A DNA stretch of 64,000 bases from an uncultured Massilia sp. (GCF_913773735.1 NZ_CAJYEB010000043.1:23097-87096), one strand, 5' to 3'. Shown: positions 1-8,606, counted from the stretch's first letter. Notes: generated by a model not told the origin, from the sequence alone. Made by a program: numbers and translations.

Positions 1-955
1 CCTTGAACGCGGGGCCGTAGAGTTCGGTATCGCTGCCCGACCAGGAATTCTCGTCGTGGTTGCTGGTAAAGCGCATGCGGTAGGCGCCCGGCGGGAAGGC
101 CCTGGGCGGATGCTCCAGGAAGGCGCGCAGGGTGCGCGCATCGGCCTTGCCCTTGGCGACGTCCTTGAACAGGTCCTTGGTGTCCCAGCCGTAGGTCATG
201 TCGAACGCGTGCTCGTGCAGCTCCGGCTTGTCGGCCTCGGCCAGCATGAACACGGGCTTGACGCGGTCCAGGGCCGCGCGCGCCTGGTTCCAGAACGGTG
301 TCGGCACCTTGCCGGCGACGTCGCAGCGGAAGCCGTCGATGTCGGTCTCGCGCACCCAGTACAGCATGGCGTCCGTCATGCCCTTCCACAGGTCCTTGTT
401 GCGCCAGTCCAGGCCGGTGACGTCGGTCCAGTACTCGGGTTCGGCGCCCTCGGTGTAGGTGACCGGGAAGATCTCGCCCTTGTCGTCCTTCAGGTACCAG
501 TCCTTGTGCTGGACGGTCCAGGGATGGTCGAACGCCGTGTGGTTGGCGACCCAGTCGATGATCACGCGCATGCCCAGGCCGTGCGCCTGCTTCACCAGCG
601 CCTTGAAATCGTCGAGCGTGCCGAATTCCGGATTGATGCCGGTGTAGTCGCGCACGGCGTAATAGCTGCCCAGCGAGCCCTTGCGGTTCTTTTCGCCGAT
701 CGGCTGGATCGGCATCAGCCACAGGATGTCCACCCCCATCGCCTTCAGGCGCGGCAGGTGCCGGGCGAAGGCCGTGAACGTGCCTTCCCTGGTGTACTGG
801 CGGAGATTGACTTCGTAGATGTTGGCGTTGCGCGACCAGGCCACGTGCGGCATCGGGGCCATGCCGGCATCCGCGGCGCGCGCGGGAAGGGAAGTCGCCA
901 GGCAGGCGCTGAGCGCCATTGCCAGCGTAGTCAAGTTACGTGCGATTTGTCTCAT
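1..955 (-). CDS. secreted alpha-amylase, GH13 (3' end outside window)
   Basis: Glycoside hydrolase family 13 enzyme cleaving alpha-1,4-glucans, exported by a signal peptide of about 27 residues (hydrophobic core LTTLAMALSACLA, then LPARA). The four GH13 signature regions are visible: DWVANH near residue 134, GFRCD with the nucleophile Asp212, the general acid Glu240 in LAEAD, and NHDE with His300/Asp301. About 318 residues are present and the C-terminus runs off the left edge. The start is the ATG at 955, directly before the signal peptide. A palindrome lies about 57 bp upstream. Family assignment is secure; exact substrate range cannot be told. Confidence 0.93.
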   Translation of the reverse strand, partial: MRQIARNLTTLAMALSACLATSLPARAADAGMAPMPHVAWSRNANIYEVNLRQYTREGTFTAFARHLPRLKAMGVDILWLMPIQPIGEKNRKGSLGSYYAVRDYTGINPEFGTLDDFKALVKQAHGLGMRVIIDWVANHTAFDHPWTVQHKDWYLKDDKGEIFPVTYTEGAEPEYWTDVTGLDWRNKDLWKGMTDAMLYWVRETDIDGFRCDVAGKVPTPFWNQARAALDRVKPVFMLAEADKPELHEHAFDMTYGWDTKDLFKDVAKGKADARTLRAFLEHPPRAFPPGAYRMRFTSNHDENSWSGSDTELYGPAFK

Positions 956-1011
956 GATCGTTATTGTCCTTGTCGGCGGGCGCCGTGCGAAAACAGGATG
1001 GCCCAAGGTGA

Positions 1012-1026
1012 TGTAATTAAATTACA
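1012..1026 (-). promoter_or_regulatory. TGTAATT-A-AATTACA palindrome upstream of the amylase gene
   Basis: A perfect 7-bp inverted repeat around a single central base, 57 bp before the amylase ATG and about 190 bp before the divergent porin. TGTAA...TTACA half-sites are typical of LacI-type sugar regulators of maltodextrin genes, so an operator is plausible; this is inference. Confidence 0.45.
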
Positions 1027-1219
1027 CGGCACGGCAAGACATTGTAAGCCCGAAACACCGCTATGCAAGCCGCGGCGTGCACGTCGCGTTCATATGGAAA
1101 CAGCGGACGTCGGAATATACCGACACGAAGACGGGGTAAATATGCGGGCGATTTGTGCGATATTGGACAGATCAGATCGTCGAACGAGAGGATAACGTAA
1201 GCCTAGAGAGGACTTCGCC

Positions 1220-2287
1220 ATGAACAAGGCTTTCGTTGCGAGCGTCATGCTGGGTGGCTGCACGACGTTTGCTTTTGCGCAGGATGCGCTACCGGCTTCG
1301 AGCGCCGGCGCCACCACCGTCAACGCCGCTGCGTCCGTGCAGGCAACGTGCGCGGACTGCCGCGCCGGCAGCCTGCACTACGTCGGCGAGCAGCCGGGCG
1401 GCCACGACATCGCCGTCTTCGCCGGCGAGCCGTCCGCGCAGGCCGGCCGCCAGGGCGACTGGACGGCCGCCGCCGCGCCGCGCCACACCTATGGCCGCCT
1501 GGGCGGCTTCGGTCCGGGGGACGGTCCCGGCCGCTTCACGCTGGGACGCCAGTACAACCTCGAATACCTGACCCAGGCCGACGTCGGCGATCCCCTCCAT
1601 ACCGGGACGGCCGGCCAGGCCAGCAACCTGGTCAACCCGACCGGCACGCGCGTCAACAGCGACGTGCGCTACTACAGCAGCCGCATGAACGGCGTGTCCA
1701 CCGATGCGTCCTGGACCGTCGACACGCTGGGCGGCAGCTCGATGGCCAACCGCGCCTGGGGCATGACGGTCGGCTACGACCTGGGGCCGATCTCGTTGCG
1801 CGCGGCGCACCAGAACCGGCACGTCGCCCAGGTGCAGTTGTACAACCTGGCCGGCAACAACATGGACGCGAAGAACTCCATCGTCGCCGCCAACCTGCGC
1901 ATGCGCTGGGGCACGGCCTACGCGGCCTATGCGGCCAACCGCGGCTGGGGCAGCTCGCCGCTGTACAACCCGGACAATCCCTACAGCGCCGGCGTGGCCA
2001 GCACGTCGTCGACCGACAGCCGCGACATGCTGATGGGCGTGGCCGTGCCGATGACGCGCTCGACCACCTTCCTGGCCTCGTTCATCCACAAGAACGACCG
2101 CGACCTCGCCAACCGCGACGCGCGCCAGTTCGCCATCGGCGCCAGCTACGTGCTCTCGCGCAAGACCGACTTCTACGCCGCGTTCTCGCACACCGTGAAC
2201 ACCAACGGCGCCGGCATCCTGGTCGGCGACGGGATCCGGCCGAACGGCAGTTCCGCCATCAACGTCGGTATGCGCCACGCGTTCTGA
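1220..2287 (+). CDS. outer-membrane porin, Gram-negative Porin_4 family
   Basis: A 355-residue trimeric-type general porin for passive diffusion across the outer membrane. It has a 20-residue signal peptide ending AFA, the porin motif LGRQYNLEY near residue 107, alternating aromatic/polar beta-strands throughout, and a C-terminal phenylalanine (VGMRHAF), which is the assembly signal recognised by BamA. An AGAGAGG ribosome site sits 8 bases before the ATG. It is divergent from the amylase gene; shared sugar-dependent control is possible but not shown. Somewhat short for the family (usually 350-400 residues). Confidence 0.9.
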   Translation: MNKAFVASVMLGGCTTFAFAQDALPASSAGATTVNAAASVQATCADCRAGSLHYVGEQPGGHDIAVFAGEPSAQAGRQGDWTAAAAPRHTYGRLGGFGPGDGPGRFTLGRQYNLEYLTQADVGDPLHTGTAGQASNLVNPTGTRVNSDVRYYSSRMNGVSTDASWTVDTLGGSSMANRAWGMTVGYDLGPISLRAAHQNRHVAQVQLYNLAGNNMDAKNSIVAANLRMRWGTAYAAYAANRGWGSSPLYNPDNPYSAGVASTSSTDSRDMLMGVAVPMTRSTTFLASFIHKNDRDLANRDARQFAIGASYVLSRKTDFYAAFSHTVNTNGAGILVGDGIRPNGSSAINVGMRHAF

Positions 2288-2384
2288 ACGCGTGGCACCG
2301 ATTCCCCTGGGACAGGCATGCGCCGCCGCACCGCGAAAGCGGGTAGCCTGTCCTCGTATTCTTTTTGCATCACATGGAGGCAAT

Positions 2385-2822
2385 ATGACTGGCACGAGCA
2401 CACTTGATCCGGATAACTTTCCGGAAGCACCCGACCGCAGCCTGGGCAAGGGCCACGGCATCGATTCGCTCGGCCCGAGCGACATTTCCGATTCCGGCAG
2501 CGACGTGGTCGGCGGCCCCGGCTTCGCCGCGAACCTGGACGACGACCAGGTGCTGGACCTGGATACGGGCAGTACGTCCGACGCCGAGGCCAGCTATGCG
2601 CACGACAGCGCCGGCCCGGACATCGGCGACGCCAACATGGACGGCGACAGCGACTACGGCGGCACGGGCGAACGCGCCGCGGCGGGCCGCGACACGGTCG
2701 CGCGCGACGGCGCCGACATCGATACCGACCACATCGAATCGATCCCGAACCAGCCGCTGACCGACGAGGACGTCGATTTCCTCGGCAGCCAGCCGCCGCG
2801 CGGGCCTGCACCGGGCAAATGA
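2385..2822 (+). CDS. acidic low-complexity protein, unknown function
   Basis: A 145-residue protein very rich in Asp, Gly and Ser, with no signal peptide, cysteine or membrane segment and probably disordered. I do not recognise a domain. The ATG at 2385 is chosen over an in-frame start 93 bases earlier because GGAGG lies just upstream at 2376-2380. A relaxed copy of the 14-bp palindrome of the stress region (ATGCG-N4-CGCAC, 2318-2331) lies 54 bp before the start, but no well-placed -10 follows it. Proteins like this are sometimes mis-named as transporters in databases; nothing here supports that. Confidence 0.7.
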   Translation: MTGTSTLDPDNFPEAPDRSLGKGHGIDSLGPSDISDSGSDVVGGPGFAANLDDDQVLDLDTGSTSDAEASYAHDSAGPDIGDANMDGDSDYGGTGERAAAGRDTVARDGADIDTDHIESIPNQPLTDEDVDFLGSQPPRGPAPGK

Positions 2823-2868
2823 GCGGTAGCCGCCGCGGCGTGCCTGGCATGCCTGGCGCGGCGGCGTG

Positions 2869-2969
2869 GTGGGCACGGGGTGCCCACCCTACGTAGCAAT
2901 CCACCGCAAGCGGGTATCCGCGGTCGTCGTCGGCGGCGTGGCAGCGTGGCGGGCACCCGTGCCCGCCAC
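2869..2969. repeat. pair of GTGGGCAC-type extragenic palindromes
   Basis: Two hairpins lie between the acidic-protein gene and the SDR gene: GTGGGCAC-GGG-GTGCCCAC (2869-2887, followed by CCTAC) and an 11-bp perfect stem GTGGCGGGCAC-CC-GTGCCCGCCAC (2946-2969). The same core recurs at 9448-9616 and 29794-29882. They resemble REP/BIME elements. Confidence 0.75.
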
Positions 2970-2994
2970 CGCCTGCCGACGCCGCCTGCAATCC

Positions 2995-4023
2995 CTACGC
3001 CTTGCGCATCCCCGGCCTTCCGGCCAACGCCCACACCGCCAGCAGCACCCCACCCAGCAACGCCGTCTTGACCGGCGCCGACTGCATTTCCAGCGTCGTG
3101 TACGGGCTGCGCTCGCTCACGCGCGCCGCCGAGCGGTTGCGCGCGCGCAGTTCGCGGCGGCTGTCCGGCGCGTGCAGGGCGTCGCTGCGGCCGGCGCGGC
3201 TCGGCTTGTCGGACTGCTGCTGGTCGAACATCGTGCTGCGCATGAAGCGGTCCATCGCGCGTGGCATCAGGCCGCCCAGCACCGAGGCCGCCTTGGCGTG
3301 GCCGCCGACGAACAGCTCGCGTTCCGGCTTGACGGCCGCGTGCAGGATCGCGTCGGCCACCAGTTCCGGCGCGTAGTTCGGCGGCGGCAGCGCGGGTTCC
3401 TGGTCCATGTAGTTCTTGGCGTGCTCGGCGAAGGGCGTGGCGATGGCGGACGGCTTGATCAGCGTGACCGAGATCGACGCCTTGTCCTTGTCCAGTTCCA
3501 TGCGCAGCGATTCCGTGAAGGCCTTGATGGCGTGCTTGGACGCCGCGTACGTGCCCTGCAGCGGGATCGCGCGGTCCGACACTTCGCTGCCCAGGTTGAT
3601 GATGGCGCCGCCGCCGTGCGCCTTCATCAGCTTGACGGCTTCCAGCGAGCCGTTGACGCAGCCCCAGAGGTTGGTCTGCATCACGCGCTGCATGTCCGCC
3701 AGCGCCACCTGTTCGCTGTTGCCGTAGACGCTGGCGCCGGCATTGTTGATCCAGGTGTCGACGCGTCCGTAGCGCTGCACAGCCTCGCGTGCGATGCGCG
3801 CGACGTCGGCCGGGTCGCCGACGTCGGCGGCGACCGTGAGCGCTTCCGCGCCGCGCTGGCGCATCTCGTGGGCGAGCGTGTCGAGGGCGTCGGCGTCGCG
3901 CGCGACCAGTACCACCCTGGCGCCGGCCTGGGCCGCCTTGCGCGCCGTGGCCAGGCCGATGCCGCTGGTCGCGCCGGTCACGACGATCACTTGTTCTTCC
4001 AGTTTCTTGAGTGCGGGAGACAT
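2995..4023 (-). CDS. short-chain dehydrogenase/reductase with C-terminal membrane segment (copy 2)
   Basis: A 342-residue classical SDR oxidoreductase using NAD(P)H; the substrate is unknown. The Rossmann motif TGATSGIG is at 16-23, NNAG at 93-96, and the catalytic set Ser146, Tyr159 and Lys163 is intact (YAASK). After the usual 250-residue domain an extra tail ends in a hydrophobic stretch (TALLGGVLLAVWALAG, about 318-333), suggesting attachment to the inner membrane. The start at 4023 has AGGAGG upstream. It follows a paralogue (4070-5101) by 46 bp on the same strand; residues 1-163 align without gaps, so this is a tandem duplication. Confidence 0.88.
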   Translation of the reverse strand: MSPALKKLEEQVIVVTGATSGIGLATARKAAQAGARVVLVARDADALDTLAHEMRQRGAEALTVAADVGDPADVARIAREAVQRYGRVDTWINNAGASVYGNSEQVALADMQRVMQTNLWGCVNGSLEAVKLMKAHGGGAIINLGSEVSDRAIPLQGTYAASKHAIKAFTESLRMELDKDKASISVTLIKPSAIATPFAEHAKNYMDQEPALPPPNYAPELVADAILHAAVKPERELFVGGHAKAASVLGGLMPRAMDRFMRSTMFDQQQSDKPSRAGRSDALHAPDSRRELRARNRSAARVSERSPYTTLEMQSAPVKTALLGGVLLAVWALAGRPGMRKA

Positions 4024-4069
4024 GGCTCCTCCTTCCTGTTGTCGGTGCAAAGGTGTCGAGAGCGGGCGC

Positions 4070-5101
4070 TCAGGCGCCGCGCAGGCCGGGGCGGCGCGCC
4101 AGCTTCCAGGCGCCGAACAGCGCGGCGCCGCCCACCAGCAGCGGCAGTACCTTGTCGGTGCGCAGCGATGCCGCGGTATAGGCGCATTGCTCGGCCACCG
4201 CCTTGCCGTTGTCCTGGCGCTGGCGCAGTTCGAGGCGCGGGTCCGGCGCGTACAGGGCGTCCTGGCGGTTCGGCGCGCTGGCCGACCTGGCCTTCTGCTG
4301 CTTGAACATGGTGGCGCGCAGGTAGCGTTCCAGCAGGCCCGGGACGGCGAAGCTGGCGGCCGACAGCGCCTTGGCCGCGCCGCCCACGAACACGTCGCGC
4401 TTCGGGTGCTGGGCCGCGTACAGGATCGACCTGGCCGCCAGTTCCGGCGCGTAGACCGGCGCGGGCAGCGCGGGTTCCTTGTCCATGTAGTTGCGGGCGT
4501 GCGGCACGAACATGGTCTCGATGCCGGCCGGCTTGACCAGCGTGACGGAGATCGGCGCCCCGTCCTTTTCCAGCTCCATGCGCAGCGAATCGGTGAACGC
4601 CTTCACCGCATGCTTGGAGGCGGCGTAGATGCCCTGCAGCGGGATCGAATGGTCGGACAGCTCGCTGCCCAGGTTGATGATGGCGCCGCCGCCGCGCGTC
4701 TTCATGTGGCGGACCGCTTCCAGCGAGCCGTGCACCACGCCCCAGTAATTGGTCTGGAACAGGCGCTGCATGTCTTCCACGGGAATGTCTTCGTTGCGCC
4801 CGAAGATGGAGACGCCGGCATTGTTGATCCAGGTGTCGATGCGCCCGAAGCGCTGCATCGCGGCCTGGCCGATGCGCTCGACGTCGTCCGGCTTGCCGAC
4901 GTCGGCGGCGACCGTGGCGACCTGCGTGCCCGTGCGGCGCAGTTCGCTGGCCAGCTGGTCGAGCGCGTCGGCGCTGCGCGCGGCCAGCACCAGCTTGGCG
5001 CCGCCCTCGGCCGCCATGCGCGCCGTCGTCAGGCCGATGCCGCTGGTGGCGCCGGTGATCACGACGACCTGTTCGTCGAGCTTGCGTAATTGCACTGCCA
5101 T
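4070..5101 (-). CDS. short-chain dehydrogenase/reductase with C-terminal membrane segment (copy 1)
   Basis: A 343-residue paralogue of the downstream gene and the first gene of the pair. It has TGATSGIG at 16-23, WINNAG at 91-96 and Ser146/Tyr159/Lys163 conserved. The C-terminal tail again carries one hydrophobic segment (VLPLLVGGAALFGAWKLA) followed by basic residues. The start at 5101 is set by GGAG about 8 bases upstream; an in-frame start 72 bases earlier gives an Arg/Pro-rich leader and is rejected. Both copies keep all catalytic residues, so both should be active. Substrate unknown. Confidence 0.88.
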   Translation of the reverse strand: MAVQLRKLDEQVVVITGATSGIGLTTARMAAEGGAKLVLAARSADALDQLASELRRTGTQVATVAADVGKPDDVERIGQAAMQRFGRIDTWINNAGVSIFGRNEDIPVEDMQRLFQTNYWGVVHGSLEAVRHMKTRGGGAIINLGSELSDHSIPLQGIYAASKHAVKAFTDSLRMELEKDGAPISVTLVKPAGIETMFVPHARNYMDKEPALPAPVYAPELAARSILYAAQHPKRDVFVGGAAKALSAASFAVPGLLERYLRATMFKQQKARSASAPNRQDALYAPDPRLELRQRQDNGKAVAEQCAYTAASLRTDKVLPLLVGGAALFGAWKLARRPGLRGA

Positions 5102-5319
5102 GACTTGCTCCTTCTTGTCGGTTGGAGAATGGCCGCCGCCGCGCGGCAAGCGCGTCCGGCGGCCAGGCTTCATTCCACAATCGTGGCCCGGCCGCGGATT
5201 TCAAGTCATTTTTTGCAAGATGATGGTGGCGACAAGGTTTTGCAAGGCGTGCCGTGCAGGCCGCCGTTCCCGCCCCGGCGCAGACGCCGCCGGCGGGGAC
5301 GGCGTGACGGGCGCGACGC

Positions 5320-6354
5320 TTACTTGCGGCCCGGCTGGTAGATCTGGTCGAAGATGCCGCCGTCGGCGAAGTGCGCCTTCTGCGCCTTCGTCCAGTCGCC
5401 GGCGACGTCGTCGATCTTGAACAGCTTGACGGCCGGGAATTGCGCCGCGTATTGCTTGGCATACGGCTCGACCAGCGGGCGGTAGTAGTGCTTGGCGGCG
5501 ATCTTCTGGCCTTCCGCGCTGTACAGGTATTGCAGGTAGGCTTCGGCGACGGCGCGGGTGCCGCGCTTGTCGACGACCTTGTCGACCACCGACACCGGCG
5601 GTTCGGCCAGGATGGAGACGGACGGCGCCACGATCTCGAACTTGTCCGGGCCGAGTTCCTTGACGGCCAGCAGCGCCTCGTTTTCCCAGGCCAGCAGCAC
5701 GTCGCCGATGCCGCGCTCGACGAAGGTGGTGGTGGCGCCGCGCGCGCCCGAGTCGAGCACCGGCACGTTCTTGTACAGCCTGGCGATGTAGTCGCGCGCC
5801 GTCGCTTCGCTGCCGCCCGGCTGGCGCAGCGCATAGCCCCAGGCCGCCAGGTGGTTCCAGCGCGCGCCGCCCGAGGTCTTGGGGTTCGGCGTGATCACGG
5901 AGACGCCCGGCTTGACCAGGTCGGCCCAGTCCTTGATGCCTTTCGGATTGCCCTTGCGCACCAGGAACACGATCGTCGAGGCGTAGGGCGTGCTGCGGTT
6001 GGCCAGGCGCTGCTGCCAGTTGTGCGCGACCAGGCCACGCTCGCTGATAGCATCGATGTCATAGGCCAGCGCCAGCGTGACGACGTCCGCCTGCAGTCCG
6101 TCGATGACGGAACGGGCCTGCTTGCCCGAGCCGCCGTGCGACTGCTTGATGGTGACGTTGTCGCCCGTCCTGGCCTTGTACTGGCGCGCGAACGCCTGGT
6201 TGAAATCCTGGTACAGCTCGCGCGTCGGGTCGTACGAGACGTTGAGCAGGGTGATGTCGGCGGCGAAGGCGGCGGACTGGGCCAGCAACAGGCCGACGGA
6301 CAGCGCGGTGGCCAGCGCAGTGGCCAGCCTGGTGGCGATCTTTTTATGGAGCAT
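5320..6354 (-). CDS. sbp: sulfate/thiosulfate ABC transporter periplasmic binding protein
   Basis: A 344-residue periplasmic solute-binding protein of the Sbp/CysP family that captures sulfate for a CysTWA-type importer. The signal peptide is about 32 residues (ending AAFAAD). Family motifs include LLNVSYDPTRELYQDFN after the cleavage site, GSGKQ, ALAYDID, TPNPKTSGGARWNHLAAWGY and the C-terminal FKIDDVAGDW. The start at 6354 gives the expected signal peptide; the 99 bases of open frame upstream have no ribosome site. No permease or ATPase gene is adjacent, so it must work with components encoded elsewhere. Confidence 0.92.
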   Translation of the reverse strand: MLHKKIATRLATALATALSVGLLLAQSAAFAADITLLNVSYDPTRELYQDFNQAFARQYKARTGDNVTIKQSHGGSGKQARSVIDGLQADVVTLALAYDIDAISERGLVAHNWQQRLANRSTPYASTIVFLVRKGNPKGIKDWADLVKPGVSVITPNPKTSGGARWNHLAAWGYALRQPGGSEATARDYIARLYKNVPVLDSGARGATTTFVERGIGDVLLAWENEALLAVKELGPDKFEIVAPSVSILAEPPVSVVDKVVDKRGTRAVAEAYLQYLYSAEGQKIAAKHYYRPLVEPYAKQYAAQFPAVKLFKIDDVAGDWTKAQKAHFADGGIFDQIYQPGRK

Positions 6355-6507
6355 CGTTGTCTTCTTTCTTTTCTGGTGGAAGCCGGTAAGGCATGCCGCC
6401 GGAGAAAACCCCGGGCGGAACCACAGGGTAGGTTCCGGCCCGGCGAAAGACAACGAATGTAAACGACGAACCTTATGCGCTTTTCGATGCGCGGCGCCGC
6501 GTGGGAA

Positions 6508-6720
6508 TCAATGGGCCCTGGACAGGATCAGCAGCCAGCGGCGGAACAGCAGCACTTCGACATGGCCCGGCTCGACGCCGGTATCGCATTCGATGATGGG
6601 GTTGACCGGATAGAAGCGCTTGCGGAAATCGCGCGTTACCAGCGCCTCGCGGCGACCGATGCGCAGCAGGAAAGGCGTGGGGGCGTATTCGAGGCCGAAG
6701 GAGCTGTTCAGAGTGGTCAT
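6508..6720 (-). CDS. small protein of unknown function divergent from LexA-type boxes
   Basis: A 70-residue protein, mixed hydrophobic and basic, with a C-terminal stretch VEVLLFRRWLLILSR that could be amphipathic. I recognise no family. An AAGGGAT ribosome site precedes the ATG. The upstream region contains two LexA-type boxes 70-105 bp from the start, so it may be damage-inducible; an alternative is that the boxes serve only the PAP2 gene on the other strand. Coding status is moderately supported (good ribosome site, isolated location). Confidence 0.55.
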   Translation of the reverse strand: MTTLNSSFGLEYAPTPFLLRIGRREALVTRDFRKRFYPVNPIIECDTGVEPGHVEVLLFRRWLLILSRAH

Positions 6721-6758
6721 GACGATCCCTTTATCGAAGTGGTCTGTTGTCGAAGGTA

Positions 6759-6787
6759 TTGATCAGGTGAGTCAAGAATAGCATAAC
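6759..6787 (+). promoter_or_regulatory. candidate sigma-70 promoter for the PAP2 operon
   Basis: TTGATC, a 17-bp spacer and CATAAC face the PAP2 gene. The predicted start near 6794 would fall inside the first LexA-type box, a repressor geometry. Inference only. Confidence 0.35.
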
Positions 6788-6789
6788 TA

Positions 6790-6824
6790 CTGTATGAATC
6801 CACAGGTACTGTATAAAAAAACAG
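6790..6824. promoter_or_regulatory. two tandem LexA (SOS) boxes
   Basis: CTGT-ATGAATCC-ACAG (6790-6805) and CTGT-ATAAAAAA-ACAG (6809-6824) both match the CTGT-N8-ACAG LexA operator exactly, with TA before each. The centres are 19 bp apart, about two helical turns. They lie between the divergent 70-residue gene and the PAP2 gene. Confidence 0.7.
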
Positions 6825-6896
6825 TCCTGAAAAGAAATTGTGGTTTTTTTGCCAGCAGGCCCCATCTGCTCAGCATTTCGTCAACGATCCGATCCC

Positions 6897-7658
6897 ATGC
6901 ACAGACTGCGCAGCTTTCTCGCCGCCAGGTTCTCTCCCGAAGGGGAGATGGGCCTGCACCTGACCCTCGGCCTGGCCCTGATCCTGCTGGCCGGCTTCCT
7001 GTTCGGCGAGATCGCCGAAGACGTCGTCGACGGCGACACCATCACCGTCGTCGACGTCCAGCTGGCGCAGTGGTTCCACCAGCGCGCGCATCCCGTCTTC
7101 ACGCGGGTGATGCTGTTCGTCACGCACTGGAACGGCATCGTCGGCGCCTGCGTGATGGGGACCTTGCTGGCCGCCTGGTTCTGGCGCCGCGACGCCCATT
7201 ACTGGCTGATCGTGGCCGTCACCGCCATTCCCGGCGGCATGCTCCTGAACGTCGCCCTCAAGCACGTGTTCCGGCGCGCCCGGCCGGTCTTCGACGAGCC
7301 GCTGCTGACGCTCGCCACCTACAGCTTCCCGAGCGGCCATACGGCCGCCGCCACCGTGTTCTACGGCCTGCTGGCCTGCTACCTGGTGTGCCGCACGCGC
7401 GACTGGCGCCTGCGCCTGCTCGCGGTGGCGGGCGCCGTGGCGATGGTGGCGCTGGTCGCCCTGTCGCGCATGTATCTCGGCGCGCACTACCTGTCCGACG
7501 TGCTCGCCGCCAGCGTCGAGGGCGCGGCCTGGCTGGCCGTCTGCGTCACCGCCGTCTCGACGCTGCACCGGCGCCGCACGGCGCGCGGCAAGCCGTCCTG
7601 GAGCGAGCGCGAGCGGCGCCGCCTGCGCGCCCGGGCGCACGCGGGGAGGGAAGCATGA
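6897..7658 (+). CDS. PAP2-superfamily membrane phosphatase
   Basis: A 253-residue integral membrane phosphatase of the lipid phosphate phosphatase type, removing phosphate from phosphatidic acid, undecaprenyl pyrophosphate or a similar lipid. All three signature motifs are complete: K122-x6-RP, PSGH at 145-148, and SR(190-191)-x5-H197-x3-D201. About five to six hydrophobic segments are seen. An upstream in-frame GTG (6840) is less likely than the ATG at 6897. The stop overlaps the start of the next gene by ATGA, so the two are translationally coupled; the pair suggests phospholipid turnover. LexA-type boxes lie about 70 bp upstream. Confidence 0.9.
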   Translation: MHRLRSFLAARFSPEGEMGLHLTLGLALILLAGFLFGEIAEDVVDGDTITVVDVQLAQWFHQRAHPVFTRVMLFVTHWNGIVGACVMGTLLAAWFWRRDAHYWLIVAVTAIPGGMLLNVALKHVFRRARPVFDEPLLTLATYSFPSGHTAAATVFYGLLACYLVCRTRDWRLRLLAVAGAVAMVALVALSRMYLGAHYLSDVLAASVEGAAWLAVCVTAVSTLHRRRTARGKPSWSERERRRLRARAHAGREA

Positions 7659-8545
7659 AGCCCGTCATGGTGATCGTCAACGGCGATGCCGGCAGCGGCC
7701 ACGACGACGCGGTGGCCGCGCGCCTGCGCACGCTGCTGGCCGACGCGGGCCTCGATGCCGAACTGGTGCTGGCCGGCGGCGGCGAGGAGATGATGGCGGC
7801 GGCGCGGCGCGCGCTGGACGGCGGGGTGCGCCTGGTCGCGGCCGGCGGCGGGGACGGCACGATGAATGCCGTCGCCTCGGTGCTGGCCGGCAGCGACACG
7901 ACGTTCGGCGTGCTGCCGATGGGCACGCTCAACCACTTCGCCAAGGACCTCGGCATTCCGCTGGAACTGGAGGCGGCCGTGCGCAACCTCGCCGACGGCA
8001 GGCCCAAGCGCGTCGACGTCGGCGAGGTCAACGGCCGCATCTTCCTCAACAACTCCAGCCTCGGCCTGTACCCGGACATCGTGCGCGACCGCGAGCTGCA
8101 GCAGCGCCGCCTGGGACGCGGCAAGTGGCCGGCGGCGCTGTGGGCGACCTGGTCGGCGCTGCGCCGCTATCCGTTCCTGACGATGCACCTGCGCATCGGC
8201 GACCGGCAACTGGTGCGGCGCACGCCGTTCGTGTTCATCGGCAACAACAGCTACACGATGGCGGGCCTGGCGATCGGCGAGCGCGAACGCATCGACGACG
8301 GCCAGCTGAGCCTGTACGTGGCCGAGCGGCCGACGCGCCTGGGCCTGCTGCGCTTCGCGTTCGACGCCCTGCGCGGCAAGCTGGCCGACCGCGCCGACTT
8401 CGACGTCCTGCACGCGCCCGAGCTCGAGGTCGATACCCACCGCAGCCGCCTGCGCGTGGCCACCGACGGCGAAGTGGCGATGATGGCGCCGCCGCTGCGC
8501 TATCGGGTGCGACCTGGCGCACTGACGGTCCTGGTTCCGGCGTGA
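7655..8545 (+). CDS. diacylglycerol kinase-like lipid kinase
   Basis: A 296-residue protein of the DAGK catalytic/LCB5/YegS family that phosphorylates a lipid hydroxyl with ATP. The nucleotide-binding GGGDGT is at 64-69 and the family motif LPMGTLNHFAKDLG at 87-100; NNSSLGLYP and the C-terminal beta-sandwich follow. It starts inside the stop codon of the PAP2 gene, so a phosphatase and a kinase acting on lipid substrates are made together, which may form a phosphatidate/diacylglycerol cycle (inference). Confidence 0.9.
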   Translation: MKPVMVIVNGDAGSGHDDAVAARLRTLLADAGLDAELVLAGGGEEMMAAARRALDGGVRLVAAGGGDGTMNAVASVLAGSDTTFGVLPMGTLNHFAKDLGIPLELEAAVRNLADGRPKRVDVGEVNGRIFLNNSSLGLYPDIVRDRELQQRRLGRGKWPAALWATWSALRRYPFLTMHLRIGDRQLVRRTPFVFIGNNSYTMAGLAIGERERIDDGQLSLYVAERPTRLGLLRFAFDALRGKLADRADFDVLHAPELEVDTHRSRLRVATDGEVAMMAPPLRYRVRPGALTVLVPA

Positions 8546-8606
8546 ACAATATCCCTACCAAGCTGACGAACCCGGGGATTCACGCCCGATAACAAGGATA
8601 ACCGAC

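Noticed and set aside
2318..2331. A tenth stress palindrome (ATGCG-CCGC-CGCAC) before the acidic-protein gene
   Set aside because: The first base deviates and the nearest -10-like hexamer is at the wrong distance (25 nt), so it was left out of the set of nine.
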